DNA from: DTU098 sp964498525
GTDB taxonomy: Bacteria > Bacillota > Desulfotomaculia > Desulfotomaculales > Pelotomaculaceae
DNA length: 64,000 nucleotides
Direction: 5' to 3'
Assembly: GCA_964498525.1 (NCBI GenBank)
Contig: CAZCGU010000002.1
Coordinates: forward strand, 62,001-126,000
A program made the position numbers and the translations under genes. This document shows positions 24,860 through 33,188 of the stretch, piece after piece. Each line of letters begins with the position of its first letter. Position 1 is the stretch's first letter. The notes beneath the pieces are model-generated. The model was not told the origin of the DNA. It made no database searches and saw only the letters and a list, made by a program, of their open reading frames with translations.

Positions 24860-27800
24860 CTATGCTTTCCTGATATTAACCAAAAAGGCTTTGTACTCGG
24901 GCACAGCAACGTTGGCATCACCTATAAACGGTGTTAAATCGTTCCCGACGTCCCCCTTGGACAATCCCATGTAGCCCCAGCTCCAGGGCAGGGAAACTAT
25001 TTCCACGGGACTCCCGTTGACAATCAAGGGTTTAATAATGGGTAAAACATTGGCCTTCATTTTAATTTCCGATCGGGCGCTGCTTACAATTATTTCATCC
25101 CCGGGTTTTATTCCCAACTGACCGGCTAAATTTGGCGATATGGTGGCAAATTGCTCCGGCATCAACTCCACCAGCATGGGGCTGTTTCTGGTTCTTACCC
25201 CGGTTTGATAGTGTTCAACGTAATGAACGGTAGTGGCCACATAGGGGAATTCTTTGCTGCCGGTTTCGGCTAAATTAGAGAATCCGCCTTTCCATCTCAT
25301 GGCCATGGGGTTGTTTTGCTGTTTGTTGATTAAATTTTTCACCGGACTTTCCACTGGTTCATAGTGTTCCGGCATTGGTCCTTCCTTTAAACCGGAAGGG
25401 GTAAAGAAGCGTGCCTGCCCTTCCGGAAGCATAATAAAAGGTGCATTGGCTGTCTTTTCCGGCGGTACGGGCTCTTTGGTGAGGGCGTCTACGATACCGA
25501 AATCGGGAACATCGTTGACAGCCCATTTCGTTCCGTCCCAGGCCATCAGGGGTTTGTCCTTTTTCCAGGGCCGGCCGGCCGGGTCGGCCGAGCAGCGGTT
25601 ATAAACAATACGCCGGTTCAAAGGCCAGACAAAGGTCCATTTCGGATAGACACCAAGACCGCTTTTATCTTCCGTGCCGTGCCTTTTGGTAGCGGGCACC
25701 TTTAACAACGGGTCTTGCTCATTGGGGTCAACGTAATAATAGCCGGTATAAACCCATACCCCGCAGGCTGTGGAACCATCATCCTTAAGGTCGCCAAAAG
25801 TGCCTAAAACCCGGCCGTCGGCCACATTATAACCGTTAATTTCAATCGCTATTTTTTCTATATCCGGCTCGTCCGGGCTAGAGTTGTCGTAGTTCCAAAC
25901 CATGTTTAAAATGGGATCGGTAAATTTACCGCCGCTTTGGTATTCCTGTCGTACAGCCCTGAAGATCCGGTCGGCAATCCAGAGACTGCTTCTTGAATTC
26001 CCGGGCGGTTCCACAGCCTTCCAGCGCCATTGAATATTGCGGGCGCTGTTCGTTCTTGTGCCTTCCGATTCGTAGATATGAGCCCCCGGCAGCAGAAAAA
26101 CCTCCGTTTTTATATCCGCCGGGTTTACTCCCGGACGCTTCCAGAAGGCTGCTGTTTCGTTTTCAAAAATATCAACACAGACCATCCAGTCCGCGTTCTC
26201 CAGAGCCTTGGCCTCGTTGGAGGCATCCGGTCCGGCCACGGAAGGATTCTCAGCCCAGCAAAAGACGCCTTTAATATGGCCCTCTGCCAGGGAAGCATAG
26301 GAGGACATGTGGGAATGGTCTTTCCCGTCTGATTTAGGCAGCCAGTCATAACAAAAGTCATTTTCCGGGGTGGCTTTATCCCCGTACCAGGCTTTTAGAA
26401 GGCTGGCCAGGAACTTGGGTTTGTTGGACCAGTATCCCGTTTTGGGTGTTTCTACCTCCAGGTAGTCCTTATAGGTGGGGTGTTTTGTTGCATCGGGTAC
26501 GTTAAGGTAACCCGTAATATTGTTCCAGAGCATTCCCATGTCACAGGCGCCCTGGACGTTTGATTGCCCCCTTTGGGGGTTGAGACCGCCGCCGGGCATA
26601 CCTACATTACCGAGCAAAAGTTGCACCATAGCGGTTGCCCGGGTGTTTTGAGTTCCGTAACTGTGCTGGGTGATTCCCAGAACGTATATTAAATTGCCCG
26701 CAACATCAGGTTTCCCCGATTCGCAATACAAAGCGTAAGCCTTGCGTAAAATATCTTCCGGGGTTCCCGTTACCTGGCTGACAGTTTTTATATCGTAGCG
26801 GGAAACATGTTTTTTCATGATCTGCCAGACGCACAGGGGATTCTGTAAGGTCGGGTCCTTTCTAATCTTGTCGTCGTCCTTTTGGTAAGCCCAGCTGGCG
26901 GTGTTATAGAACAGTTTGCCGTCCTTTTCTTCTAAGCCGGAAAAGATGCCGTCCGCAAAGCTGTATTCCGGGCTGATCAAGTAAGAGGCGTTGGTGTAGT
27001 TGTTAACATACTCATGCTGGTAAAGGTTATTCTCTATGGCATAATTGATTAAACCGTAAAGGAAGGAAATATCTGTTCCCGGGCGTAAAGGAACGTAAAT
27101 ATGTGCTTTGGACGCTGTTTTAGTAAATCTTGGGTCAACGACTATCAGTTTAGCCCCTTTTGCCATAGCCTTGCCGATGTGATGCATAGCCATGGGGTGG
27201 GCCTCAGCCGGGTTAGCCCCGATAACCAAAAAAATATCCGCGTTTTGATAGTCGCTAAAATTATTTGTCATTACTCCCCGACCAAAGGTGTTAGCCAGAC
27301 CGGCTACGGTCGGGGCGTGTCAGAGACGGGCGCAATGGTCAAGATCGACCACGCCCAGGGCTCCCCGCATGAGCTTGTTAACTAAATAGTCTTCTTCGTT
27401 ATTAATATTGGCGCTGCCCATTTGACAAATGGCCAGGGTGCGGTTAACCGTAACACCGTTGGCGTCTTTTTCTTCAAAGTGTTCGTCCCGGGTCTGTTTA
27501 ACCCTTTTGGCGATTTCGGGTATAGCCCAGTCCCAGTCTTTAACTTCCCACTTGGAGCTGCCGGGGGCGCGGTAAAGAACCTCCGTTAACCGCCCCGGAT
27601 TGGGCACTCGCCGGCGTTTTCTATCTATAATGTTATAGATATCCGGCAGGGCTGACCCTTTGGGACACAGGGTACCTTCATTTATGGGGCTGTCAGGATC
27701 CCCTTCAATAAAAATTACTTTATCGTTTTCGGAGTAAACAATTGTACTGCAGCCACATCCACAATAGGGACAGCCGGAAGAGGTCTCTTTGGTTTTCTTT

Positions 27801-27943
27801 AACTTGAAAGGTCCCAATTCAAAACTGGGGGAATTTTCCGCAGCTAAAGCAGGTGTTGGGCTGGTTCCTTCAAATAAAGCCGCACCGGCAGCTCCTACTC
27901 CCAAATACTTCAAGAAATCACGGCGGCTAATACCTTTTTTCAT
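24860..27943 (-). CDS. fdhA: Selenocysteine formate dehydrogenase alpha subunit, Tat-exported
   Basis: About 1027 residues read through an in-frame TGA at 27322-27320, which encodes Sec (residue ~208) in the context DHCARL-U-HAPTVAGLA. The N-terminus has a twin-arginine signal ISRRDFLKYLGVGAAGAALF, then the [4Fe-4S] site CPYCGCGC...TLCPKG, then the molybdo/tungstopterin domains, e.g. NVQGACDMGMLWNN, and the dinucleotide-binding C-terminus. Size and signal match the FdnG/FdoG class, which oxidises formate outside the cytoplasm. ATG 27943 is the likely start (TTG 27958 touches the AGGAGG). No beta or gamma subunit gene adjoins it. Two Moco-type riboswitches precede it. Confidence 0.95.
27276..27322 (-). 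promoter_or_regulatory. SECIS element with the Sec TGA codon
   Basis: Directly after the TGA (27322-27320) the minus strand folds: CCCCGACC (27315-27308) with GGTCGGGG (27283-27276), and above it AGCC/GGCT enclosing the apical loop GGTCT (27301-27297). The GGUCU loop and its distance from the UGA are those of the E. coli fdhF SECIS bound by SelB. All of it lies in coding sequence. Confidence 0.92.
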
Positions 27944-28030
27944 ATCAGCTAATAGCAACCTCCTTTATGCTCTAAATGAATTTAGTGGTATTTCAGTCAT
28001 CCCCCCTCTTTTCCCCGGAGTTGTTAAAGC

Positions 28031-28069
28031 AAAAAAAAACTTGTCCAACATCAAAGGATGAACAAAGTT
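28031..28069 (-). terminator. Terminator of the promoter-distal Moco-type leader (next to fdhA)
   Basis: AACTTGTCC (28039-28047) and AACAAAGTT (28061-28069) pair with one bulge, with an inner CATC/GATG helix, and the minus strand then runs into nine T. It stands about 90 nt before fdhA and should be controlled by the riboswitch just upstream. Confidence 0.75.
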
Positions 28070-28152
28070 ATCTGCGAAGAAAGCAGTATAATTACAATGG
28101 GGCATCAAACCGCACAAGTAATCGTACCGTTAACTCCAAATAAACTTATGTT

Positions 28153-28245
28153 CTCCTTTCCACAATGGGAGGCATATCTGTTTCCGGATATACCCTGCAG
28201 ACCGGGTAACCTATCAAATGTGATTCAGGTAACCTGGTTCGGAGA
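28153..28245 (-). ncRNA. Moco/Tuco-type riboswitch, second copy (proximal to fdhA)
   Basis: The minus strand reads CTCCGAACCAGGTTACCTGA, then ATAGGTTACC, then GGAAACAG and ATGCCTCCC, ending GGAAAGGAG. These blocks match the molybdenum/tungsten-cofactor RNA motif: closing CTCC/GGAG, ACCTGA, GGTTACC and the GGAAAC tetraloop followed by GCCTCC. It precedes a terminator and a Mo/W enzyme gene, as expected. Which cofactor it senses cannot be told by eye. Confidence 0.8.
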
Positions 28246-28382
28246 TTTTTTTGTGAGTGTTTAATATTTAGTTCCAGTTAAAATAGTCAGTTGGCCCTGC
28301 ATGTTTTATCTTTGTATTTGCATTAGCGAAATTTAAAATTTTTCAATGCCGGGATGAATGGCAGTCCCTATTTAAAATAAAA

Positions 28383-28418
28383 AAAACTTTGCCCCAATCA
28401 AAAAGCAGACAAAGTTTT
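28383..28418 (-). terminator. Terminator of the first Moco-type leader
   Basis: AAAACTTTG (28383-28391) pairs with CAAAGTTTT (28410-28418), followed on the minus strand by TTTTATTTTAAA. Strong intrinsic terminator about 90 nt behind the first aptamer. Confidence 0.85.
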
Positions 28419-28503
28419 CACCAGCTGCCAGGGGCAATCATCTGAACTGATGGTAACACTTCAGTGCTTGCTATCCTGGCAGCGTTTCAGTAAAGACTGT
28501 GTA

Positions 28504-28596
28504 CTCCTTTCCGCAATGGGAGGCATAACCGTTTCCAGATATACCCTAAAGACCAGGAAACCTATCGAATACAATTCAGGTGGCCTGGTTCGGAGA
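28504..28596 (-). ncRNA. Moco/Tuco-type riboswitch, first copy
   Basis: Minus strand: CTCCGAACCAGGCCACCTGA, ATAGGTTTCC, GGAAACGG, ATGCCTCCC, GGAAAGGAG. It repeats the second copy (28153-28245) block by block, differing mainly at paired or loop positions. Between the two lie a terminator and about 130 nt of unrelated leader, so transcription must pass two independent switches before fdhA. Confidence 0.8.
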
Positions 28597-28958
28597 TTTA
28601 TAATTGAAATATTGCTATTAATTCTCCCTGGAAACCGAAATTCCTTTCTCATAACAAAATTTATGTTTGAAAAAACAAAAATTATTTTATAGCTTTTTGA
28701 AACAGTCGGGGATGAAAGGGTAGTTACCGCCCGCATGTTTTTCCCCTTTTGCCATAACCATCAAAAAAATTAATTACTTTCCTAATTTTAAGACAGAAGG
28801 AATCCGTATAATTAGTTGTCGTCGACGGACCACCGCCGGAAATTCTGGTAATGCCGGCTTGCTGGCTGCCCGCGGGCTGGAAATGCCCCTGGCGCTGCAG
28901 GGTTGTCCCGTATGTGGTGAAAAGAAATTAAGAAGGTTAAGGTTAATCGGGTAGGTTG
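28597..28958. other. 362-bp gap: start of the fdhA leader and a possible coding relic
   Basis: The left part must hold the promoter of the tandem-riboswitch leader; the minus strand is A/T-rich with a TATAAA at about 28690, but no clear -35. On the plus strand, roughly 28823-28952 is an open frame without a start codon ending in LEMPLALQGCPVCGEKKL, with a Cys pair, perhaps the tail of a lost gene. Confidence 0.3.
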
Positions 28959-29462
28959 TTATTTTTTCTGAGATTGCCTGATTTTTTCGATAACAATTGC
29001 GTCTGTGGGAAAAGCCAGGGGTGGAATGCTTTCCAGGTCGAAAAAGCCCACTTGATCCAGATCCTCCCGGGCGGTAAGTTCCCCGCCGGTAACTGCGGCC
29101 TTAAACCAGATTCCCACGGTATGGGTTTCGGGATTGTGAAAGTTGGACTGCACGGAATAAATACCGGTTATCTCGATGTCCAGATTGGTTTCTTCTTTAA
29201 ACTCGCGAATAATGGCTTCATAAACATCCTCATCATATTCTACGTAACCGCAGGGGATACACCAGAGACCCTTGTAACTGCTGTTCCGCCTGCCCAACAG
29301 GAGCCGCCCCCGCTGATCCAGTACCACCGCGGCCACACCGACGATGGGATTTTCGTAGAAGATGTAACTGCAATTCCCGCACACCAATCTGTTTCTTTCC
29401 CCGCAGTAACGGTAGGATAACCTCCCGCCACATTTAGGACAATAAAAGAATCGCTGTTTCAT
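28959..29462 (-). CDS. NUDIX hydrolase with N-terminal zinc ribbon
   Basis: 167 residues. The first ~35 form a zinc ribbon (FFYCPKCGGRL...LVCGNCSYIF), then a Nudix domain whose box is G-x5-E-x7-REFKEETNL (GYVEYDEDVYEAII before it), close to the GX5EX7REUXEEXGU consensus with Asn in place of the last Gly. Ribbon plus Nudix resembles NudC-like and ADP-ribose or NADH pyrophosphatases of Firmicutes. It hydrolyses a nucleoside diphosphate linked to another group; the substrate is not predictable here. ATG 29462 stands alone, divergent from the tRNA-Pro region. Confidence 0.9.
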   Translation of the reverse strand: MKQRFFYCPKCGGRLSYRYCGERNRLVCGNCSYIFYENPIVGVAAVVLDQRGRLLLGRRNSSYKGLWCIPCGYVEYDEDVYEAIIREFKEETNLDIEITGIYSVQSNFHNPETHTVGIWFKAAVTGGELTAREDLDQVGFFDLESIPPLAFPTDAIVIEKIRQSQKK

Positions 29463-29862
29463 TGGGGCCCCTCCGGTTTTTACTGGTTTTCTTAATCATA
29501 ACTCATAAGCGGTTTAAATCAAATTGTCCCCTGGGCCGGTTTATCCCGTGGCAATATTTCCGGACAACCTTACCCTCCCGGCTGCTTCCGTGTGTGCTGC
29601 TGCTTTGGCAGTTCCCAGGTAAATTTTACCCCCAATAAATTTGAAGGGATGATACTTTCCGCGCGCGAGTTCGCTGTCCTGGATGACGCAGGTTAGGGAG
29701 GCGGTCCCGGCGGCATATATTTCCTATTTTACCGACCTTGGGCAGGGTTCCGAAGCAGCCCGTAAATACACCAAAAATAAAACGGACAGTCTTTAACCTC
29801 TCGTGAGTGCAGGATTCAGGCAGGTGGAGCGGGGTTTAATAAGAAAAGGGAACTGACATCCC
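29463..29862. other. 400-bp gap with a possible decayed coding stretch
   Basis: On the minus strand about 29542-29730 is open for ~60 codons (CVIQDSELARGKYHPFKF...) and protein-like in composition, but it lacks a start codon and ribosome site, so it is probably a relic. Nothing else is recognisable before the tRNA-Pro promoter. Confidence 0.3.
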
Positions 29863-29891
29863 TTGACTTTTGGGTTCAAAACAGGTACAAT
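29863..29891 (+). promoter_or_regulatory. Promoter of tRNA-Pro
   Basis: -35 TTGACT (29863-29868), 17-bp spacer, -10 TACAAT (29886-29891). Same -10 and spacing as the tRNA-Ala promoter. Confidence 0.8.
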
Positions 29892-29912
29892 TACTTCTGC
29901 GCATTAGAATAT

Positions 29913-29990
29913 CGGGGCGTAGCTCAGTTTGGCTAGAGCGCTACCTTGGGGTGGTAGAGGTCGCACGTTCAAGTCGTGTCGCTCCGACCA
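29913..29990 (+). tRNA. tRNA-Pro (anticodon GGG)
   Basis: 78 nt with encoded CCA. Acceptor CGGGGCG/CGCTCCG with the C1-G72 pair typical of proline tRNAs, anticodon stem CTACC/GGTAG with loop TTGGGGT, so the anticodon is GGG (reads CCC/CCU). T-arm and D-arm are intact. Confidence 0.96.
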
Positions 29991-30258
29991 ATTAAACCAA
30001 TTGAGATGGGGTTTTGCAGATACTGCAGGACTCCATTTTACTATAATTATATATGTAAACTTAACGCCGCCAAAATATGAATCTCAAGTACTAAAACCAT
30101 TTTTCAACTCCACCCCGGTCTGATAAAATAGAATTTAAAAGAGATGGCTGTATTTTGGTGAGACGATGTGTATATTTATGGCTCGTTTATTGTAGACAGG
30201 TTTCGGTTTTGCGAAGGTTAAAGTATAAAAATGTTTGGGAAAGGTAATTTGGTGATTT

Positions 30259-30744
30259 GTGGCAAAGGATAAAACTCCCGTTACTTCTGCCATTCGCCTG
30301 TTACGCCGGGAAAGGGTTCATTATACCGACCATCTGTATGAATACGAGGATAAAGGCGGAACAGCTGTATCAGCAAGGGAACTTCAATTAGATGAACATA
30401 GTGTGATAAAGACCCTGATCATGGAGGATGAAAACAAAAATCCGCTAATTATTTTAATGCATGGTGAATTGCAGGTTTCAACCAAAGGGTTGGCGCGAAT
30501 AATCGGAGTTAAAAGCATTTCGCCCTGCACCCCCGAAACGGCAGCGAAACACACAGGCTACCTGGTTGGCGGTACTTCGCCATTCGGTACCCGCAAGGTC
30601 CTGCCTGTTTACATAGAGGAGACAATACTTGACCTGCCCAGGATCTATCTTAACGGCGGTAAAAGAGGTTACTTGATTGGTCTGGACCCTAAAGAGGTTT
30701 TGCGTATCCTTAAACCTGTTCCGGTTAAAGTGGGGATTAAATAA
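30259..30744 (+). CDS. ybaK: Cys-tRNA(Pro) deacylase, YbaK/EbsC family
   Basis: 161 residues with the YbaK fold: TPVTSAIRLLRRERVHYTDHLYEY, the conserved Lys of VIKTLIMED, and the C-terminal VGGTSPFGTRKVLPVYIEE and YLNGGKRGYLIGLDPKE. YbaK hydrolyses Cys mischarged onto tRNA-Pro by prolyl-tRNA synthetase. It starts with GTG 30259, 270 bp after a tRNA-Pro gene, a fitting neighbour although that may be chance. The sigma-54 activator gene follows after 35 bp and may be co-transcribed. Confidence 0.93.
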   Translation: MAKDKTPVTSAIRLLRRERVHYTDHLYEYEDKGGTAVSARELQLDEHSVIKTLIMEDENKNPLIILMHGELQVSTKGLARIIGVKSISPCTPETAAKHTGYLVGGTSPFGTRKVLPVYIEETILDLPRIYLNGGKRGYLIGLDPKEVLRILKPVPVKVGIK

Positions 30745-30779
30745 ATAGCAGTAATTTCGCAAGAAGGGGAGGTGGCTTA

Positions 30780-32744
30780 ATGGCGCCGGTAAAAAAGAAG
30801 AAAGTTATTAAAAGTTTACCCGGTGCTGTCGCGGAGAAGGCCTGGAACAGACTGGCTTCCGAACGTTATATAGAAACGGGCCTTTTGCGCCAGGAAATCG
30901 CGCTTTCCTGGAAAAGGTGCCTGCAGAGTAATGTTGATCCGGTAAAAAGCAAGATCAGTTCAATAGCATCCGATCTTGGGGATTTGGCAGAAGAGCAAAG
31001 GGATTTACTCAGGGCTGCCGGGCCGCATATGAAGAAGCTCTATGAGTCTGTCCAGGGGACGGGTTTCGTTGTAATACTCACTGATGCCGAGGGGATAATT
31101 CTTGATCTGTTCGGCGACAGAAAAATGTTTAATCAGGCCGAGTCGCTCTCCCTTATACCGGGCGCTTCCTGCTCCGAAAAGCTCATCGGGACTACTTCCC
31201 CCGGTGTGTGTCTTGTTGGCCGAAGCCCCATCCAGATCTTTTCCCGCGAGCATTATTGTCAGCTTTACCATGATTGGTGTTGTTCTGCTGCGCCGATTTT
31301 TGACAGGGGAGGTAACCTCCTTGGGACCCTCGATCTATCCAATAACAATGAAGAAGTACATCACCCGTTGCTTCTGGGTCTGGTGGTAACCACGGCCAGA
31401 GCGATTGAAATGGAATTAGAATTTCTGCGGGTGCATGCCAGCTACAATAAATCCTATCATTATTTTAAAGCCATCGTTGACAGTGTGCCGGAGGCTCTGT
31501 TCTTTTTCGACAGCCGGGGCACTGTAACACATATAAACAACACAGCTTCCAGGATGCTTGGTATTTCCCCCGGGGGTTACGTGGGAAGGCAAATCGAAGC
31601 CATTGTAAGTAACTACGAAAGCGTCAAACAAAGGTTGAAAAACAATTGCCGCTGGGCCGAATTGCAGTTTGTTACTCCCAAAGGACCGGTGTATGTCAAC
31701 GCCCATTTTAAATCCATTAAAGATGAGGATTCTGAAAATATCGGTGTTGTGGGAACATTGAAAGAATTAAAGGAAGCTTCGTCTTCGGGTGGGGGCAGCA
31801 TTGCCGCTTCCTACACTTTTGCTGATTTGATCTATTGCAGCAGGCAAATGGGGGAATTGGTACGTAACGCCAAAAACATTTCCTTTAAGGACATAACCAC
31901 ATTAATCCAGGGCGAAAGCGGTACCGGTAAGGAAATAATTGCCCAGGCTATACACAATTACGGCCCCCGCTCGGGTGGGCCCTTTATTGCGGTTAACTGC
32001 GCTGCCCTGCCTAAAGACTTGATTCAGAGTGAACTATTCGGTTATGAAGAAGGTACCTTTACAGGGGCAAAAAAAGGTGGAAAGGCAGGTAAATTTGAAC
32101 TTGCCAGGGGCGGTACAATTTTTTTGGATGAGATAGGGGACATGCCCTTAACGGTACAAACCAATCTTTTAAGAGTTTTACAGGAAAAACAAGTTGTAAG
32201 GGTCGGGGGGTCCCGGATCGTTCCCCTGGATGTGCGAATTATAGCAGCCACCAATAAGGACTTGCTAAAGGAAGTGGGGAACGGCCGCTTCAGAAATGAC
32301 TTGTATTACCGACTGTCCGTGTTTGTGCTGAATATACCCCCTTTAAGGGATAGAAAAGAAGATTTGGAAGTATTGCTGCAATACTTTATAAAAAAACATG
32401 CTTCTTCTTCCGACGAAACCGGCTCCATTATAATCCCGCCCCATATCCAAAAGACTATTTCAGCCTTTGACTGGCCGGGAAATGTACGGGAACTGGAAAA
32501 TACGGTAATTTATTTTTTAAACAGTATGAAGGGAAGTACGGTAACAGACAATGATCTGCCGCCCGGTCTTAAAGCCGGCGCGGATGTTGCGGTAAATTTA
32601 AAAACACTTGAGGAAACAGAAAAACAAAACATAATCGAAACGCTCAGGCGGTGCAACAAAAACATAACTTTCGCCGCCAACAGCCTGGGCATCACCAGGG
32701 CCACCCTTTATCGTAAAATAAAAAAGCATGAAATATCAGTTTGA
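30780..32744 (+). CDS. Sigma-54 activator, AcoR-like (GAF-PAS-AAA+-Fis)
   Basis: 654 residues. Order: a GAF-like sensor (about 65-210), a PAS domain (about 225-330, FKAIVDSVPEALFFFDSRG), the AAA+ core with Walker A GESGTGKE (378-385) and the sigma-54-contact loop GTFTGA (425-430, a common variant of GAFTGA), Walker B GGTIFLDEIGDM, the Arg finger region FRNDLYYRL, and a Fis-type HTH (NITFAANSLGITRATLYRKI). AcoR-type activators bind enhancers and respond to a small ligand in the GAF/PAS part. A canonical -24/-12 promoter 310 bp downstream leads into the flavoenzyme gene, its probable target. Confidence 0.95.
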   Translation: MAPVKKKKVIKSLPGAVAEKAWNRLASERYIETGLLRQEIALSWKRCLQSNVDPVKSKISSIASDLGDLAEEQRDLLRAAGPHMKKLYESVQGTGFVVILTDAEGIILDLFGDRKMFNQAESLSLIPGASCSEKLIGTTSPGVCLVGRSPIQIFSREHYCQLYHDWCCSAAPIFDRGGNLLGTLDLSNNNEEVHHPLLLGLVVTTARAIEMELEFLRVHASYNKSYHYFKAIVDSVPEALFFFDSRGTVTHINNTASRMLGISPGGYVGRQIEAIVSNYESVKQRLKNNCRWAELQFVTPKGPVYVNAHFKSIKDEDSENIGVVGTLKELKEASSSGGGSIAASYTFADLIYCSRQMGELVRNAKNISFKDITTLIQGESGTGKEIIAQAIHNYGPRSGGPFIAVNCAALPKDLIQSELFGYEEGTFTGAKKGGKAGKFELARGGTIFLDEIGDMPLTVQTNLLRVLQEKQVVRVGGSRIVPLDVRIIAATNKDLLKEVGNGRFRNDLYYRLSVFVLNIPPLRDRKEDLEVLLQYFIKKHASSSDETGSIIIPPHIQKTISAFDWPGNVRELENTVIYFLNSMKGSTVTDNDLPPGLKAGADVAVNLKTLEETEKQNIIETLRRCNKNITFAANSLGITRATLYRKIKKHEISV

Positions 32745-32794
32745 AGGTTTCCATGTAAAAGAATTAAACAATAAATTTACAGGGGTCGTAGCAA

Positions 32795-32937
32795 GTGTTT
32801 AAAATCTATACAAAGCCGAGTTAAGGAATTCGGGAACCCGCATAAGTATCGTTATATATTTATGTTCAATCATCAACTAATAAAGCACTTTTTATTTTCT
32901 GGACTTGTATTTCACCTGGCGTGTAAAGTTTATACAA
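32795..32937 (+). promoter_or_regulatory. Pair of candidate enhancer (UAS) sites
   Basis: GTGTTTAAAATCTATACAAA (32795-32814) and GTGTAAAGTTTATACAA (32921-32937) share GTGT-TAAA-TATACAA and are each roughly palindromic (TGTA/TACA ends). They stand about 120 and 245 bp upstream of the -24/-12 promoter, the usual enhancer range for the activator encoded next door. Binding is inference. Confidence 0.5.
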
Positions 32938-33053
32938 CTGCGTGCCATTGACTTCCCCTTTATACCCCCGGTTGAGGTAGTGTTTCATGGTAAAAACCAG
33001 TCTGCTTCACTATAACAAAAGAAATATCCCCATCGTACTAGCCTGTTATCATC

Positions 33054-33069
33054 TGGCATAAAAATTGCG
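33054..33069 (+). promoter_or_regulatory. Sigma-54 (-24/-12) promoter
   Basis: TGGCATAAAAATTGCG fits the consensus TGGCAYRNNNNTTGCW at all but the last base, with GG and GC exactly 12 bp apart. It lies 120 bp before the flavoenzyme gene and just after the sigma-54 activator gene. Confidence 0.88.
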
Positions 33070-33188
33070 GTTAGTTATTTAATAATACGCGAATATAGCA
33101 TTTTATTTGACCTTTTCAATTTTTATGTAATGGCAATAGCGATTCAATTAAACATCTGAGGATCAAAACAGCTAAAAGGAGGGTTTTT

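Noticed and set aside
24860..27958. Formate dehydrogenase split by TGA into two reading frames, as if frameshifted or a pseudogene
   Set aside because: The TGA stands exactly at the catalytic Sec/Cys position (CARL-U-HAPTVAGLA), the frame is unchanged, a SECIS follows, and selA/selB are in the window.
30780..32744. Naming the sigma-54 activator AcoR (acetoin)
   Set aside because: No acetoin genes nearby; the probable target is an enoate-reductase-like flavoenzyme.
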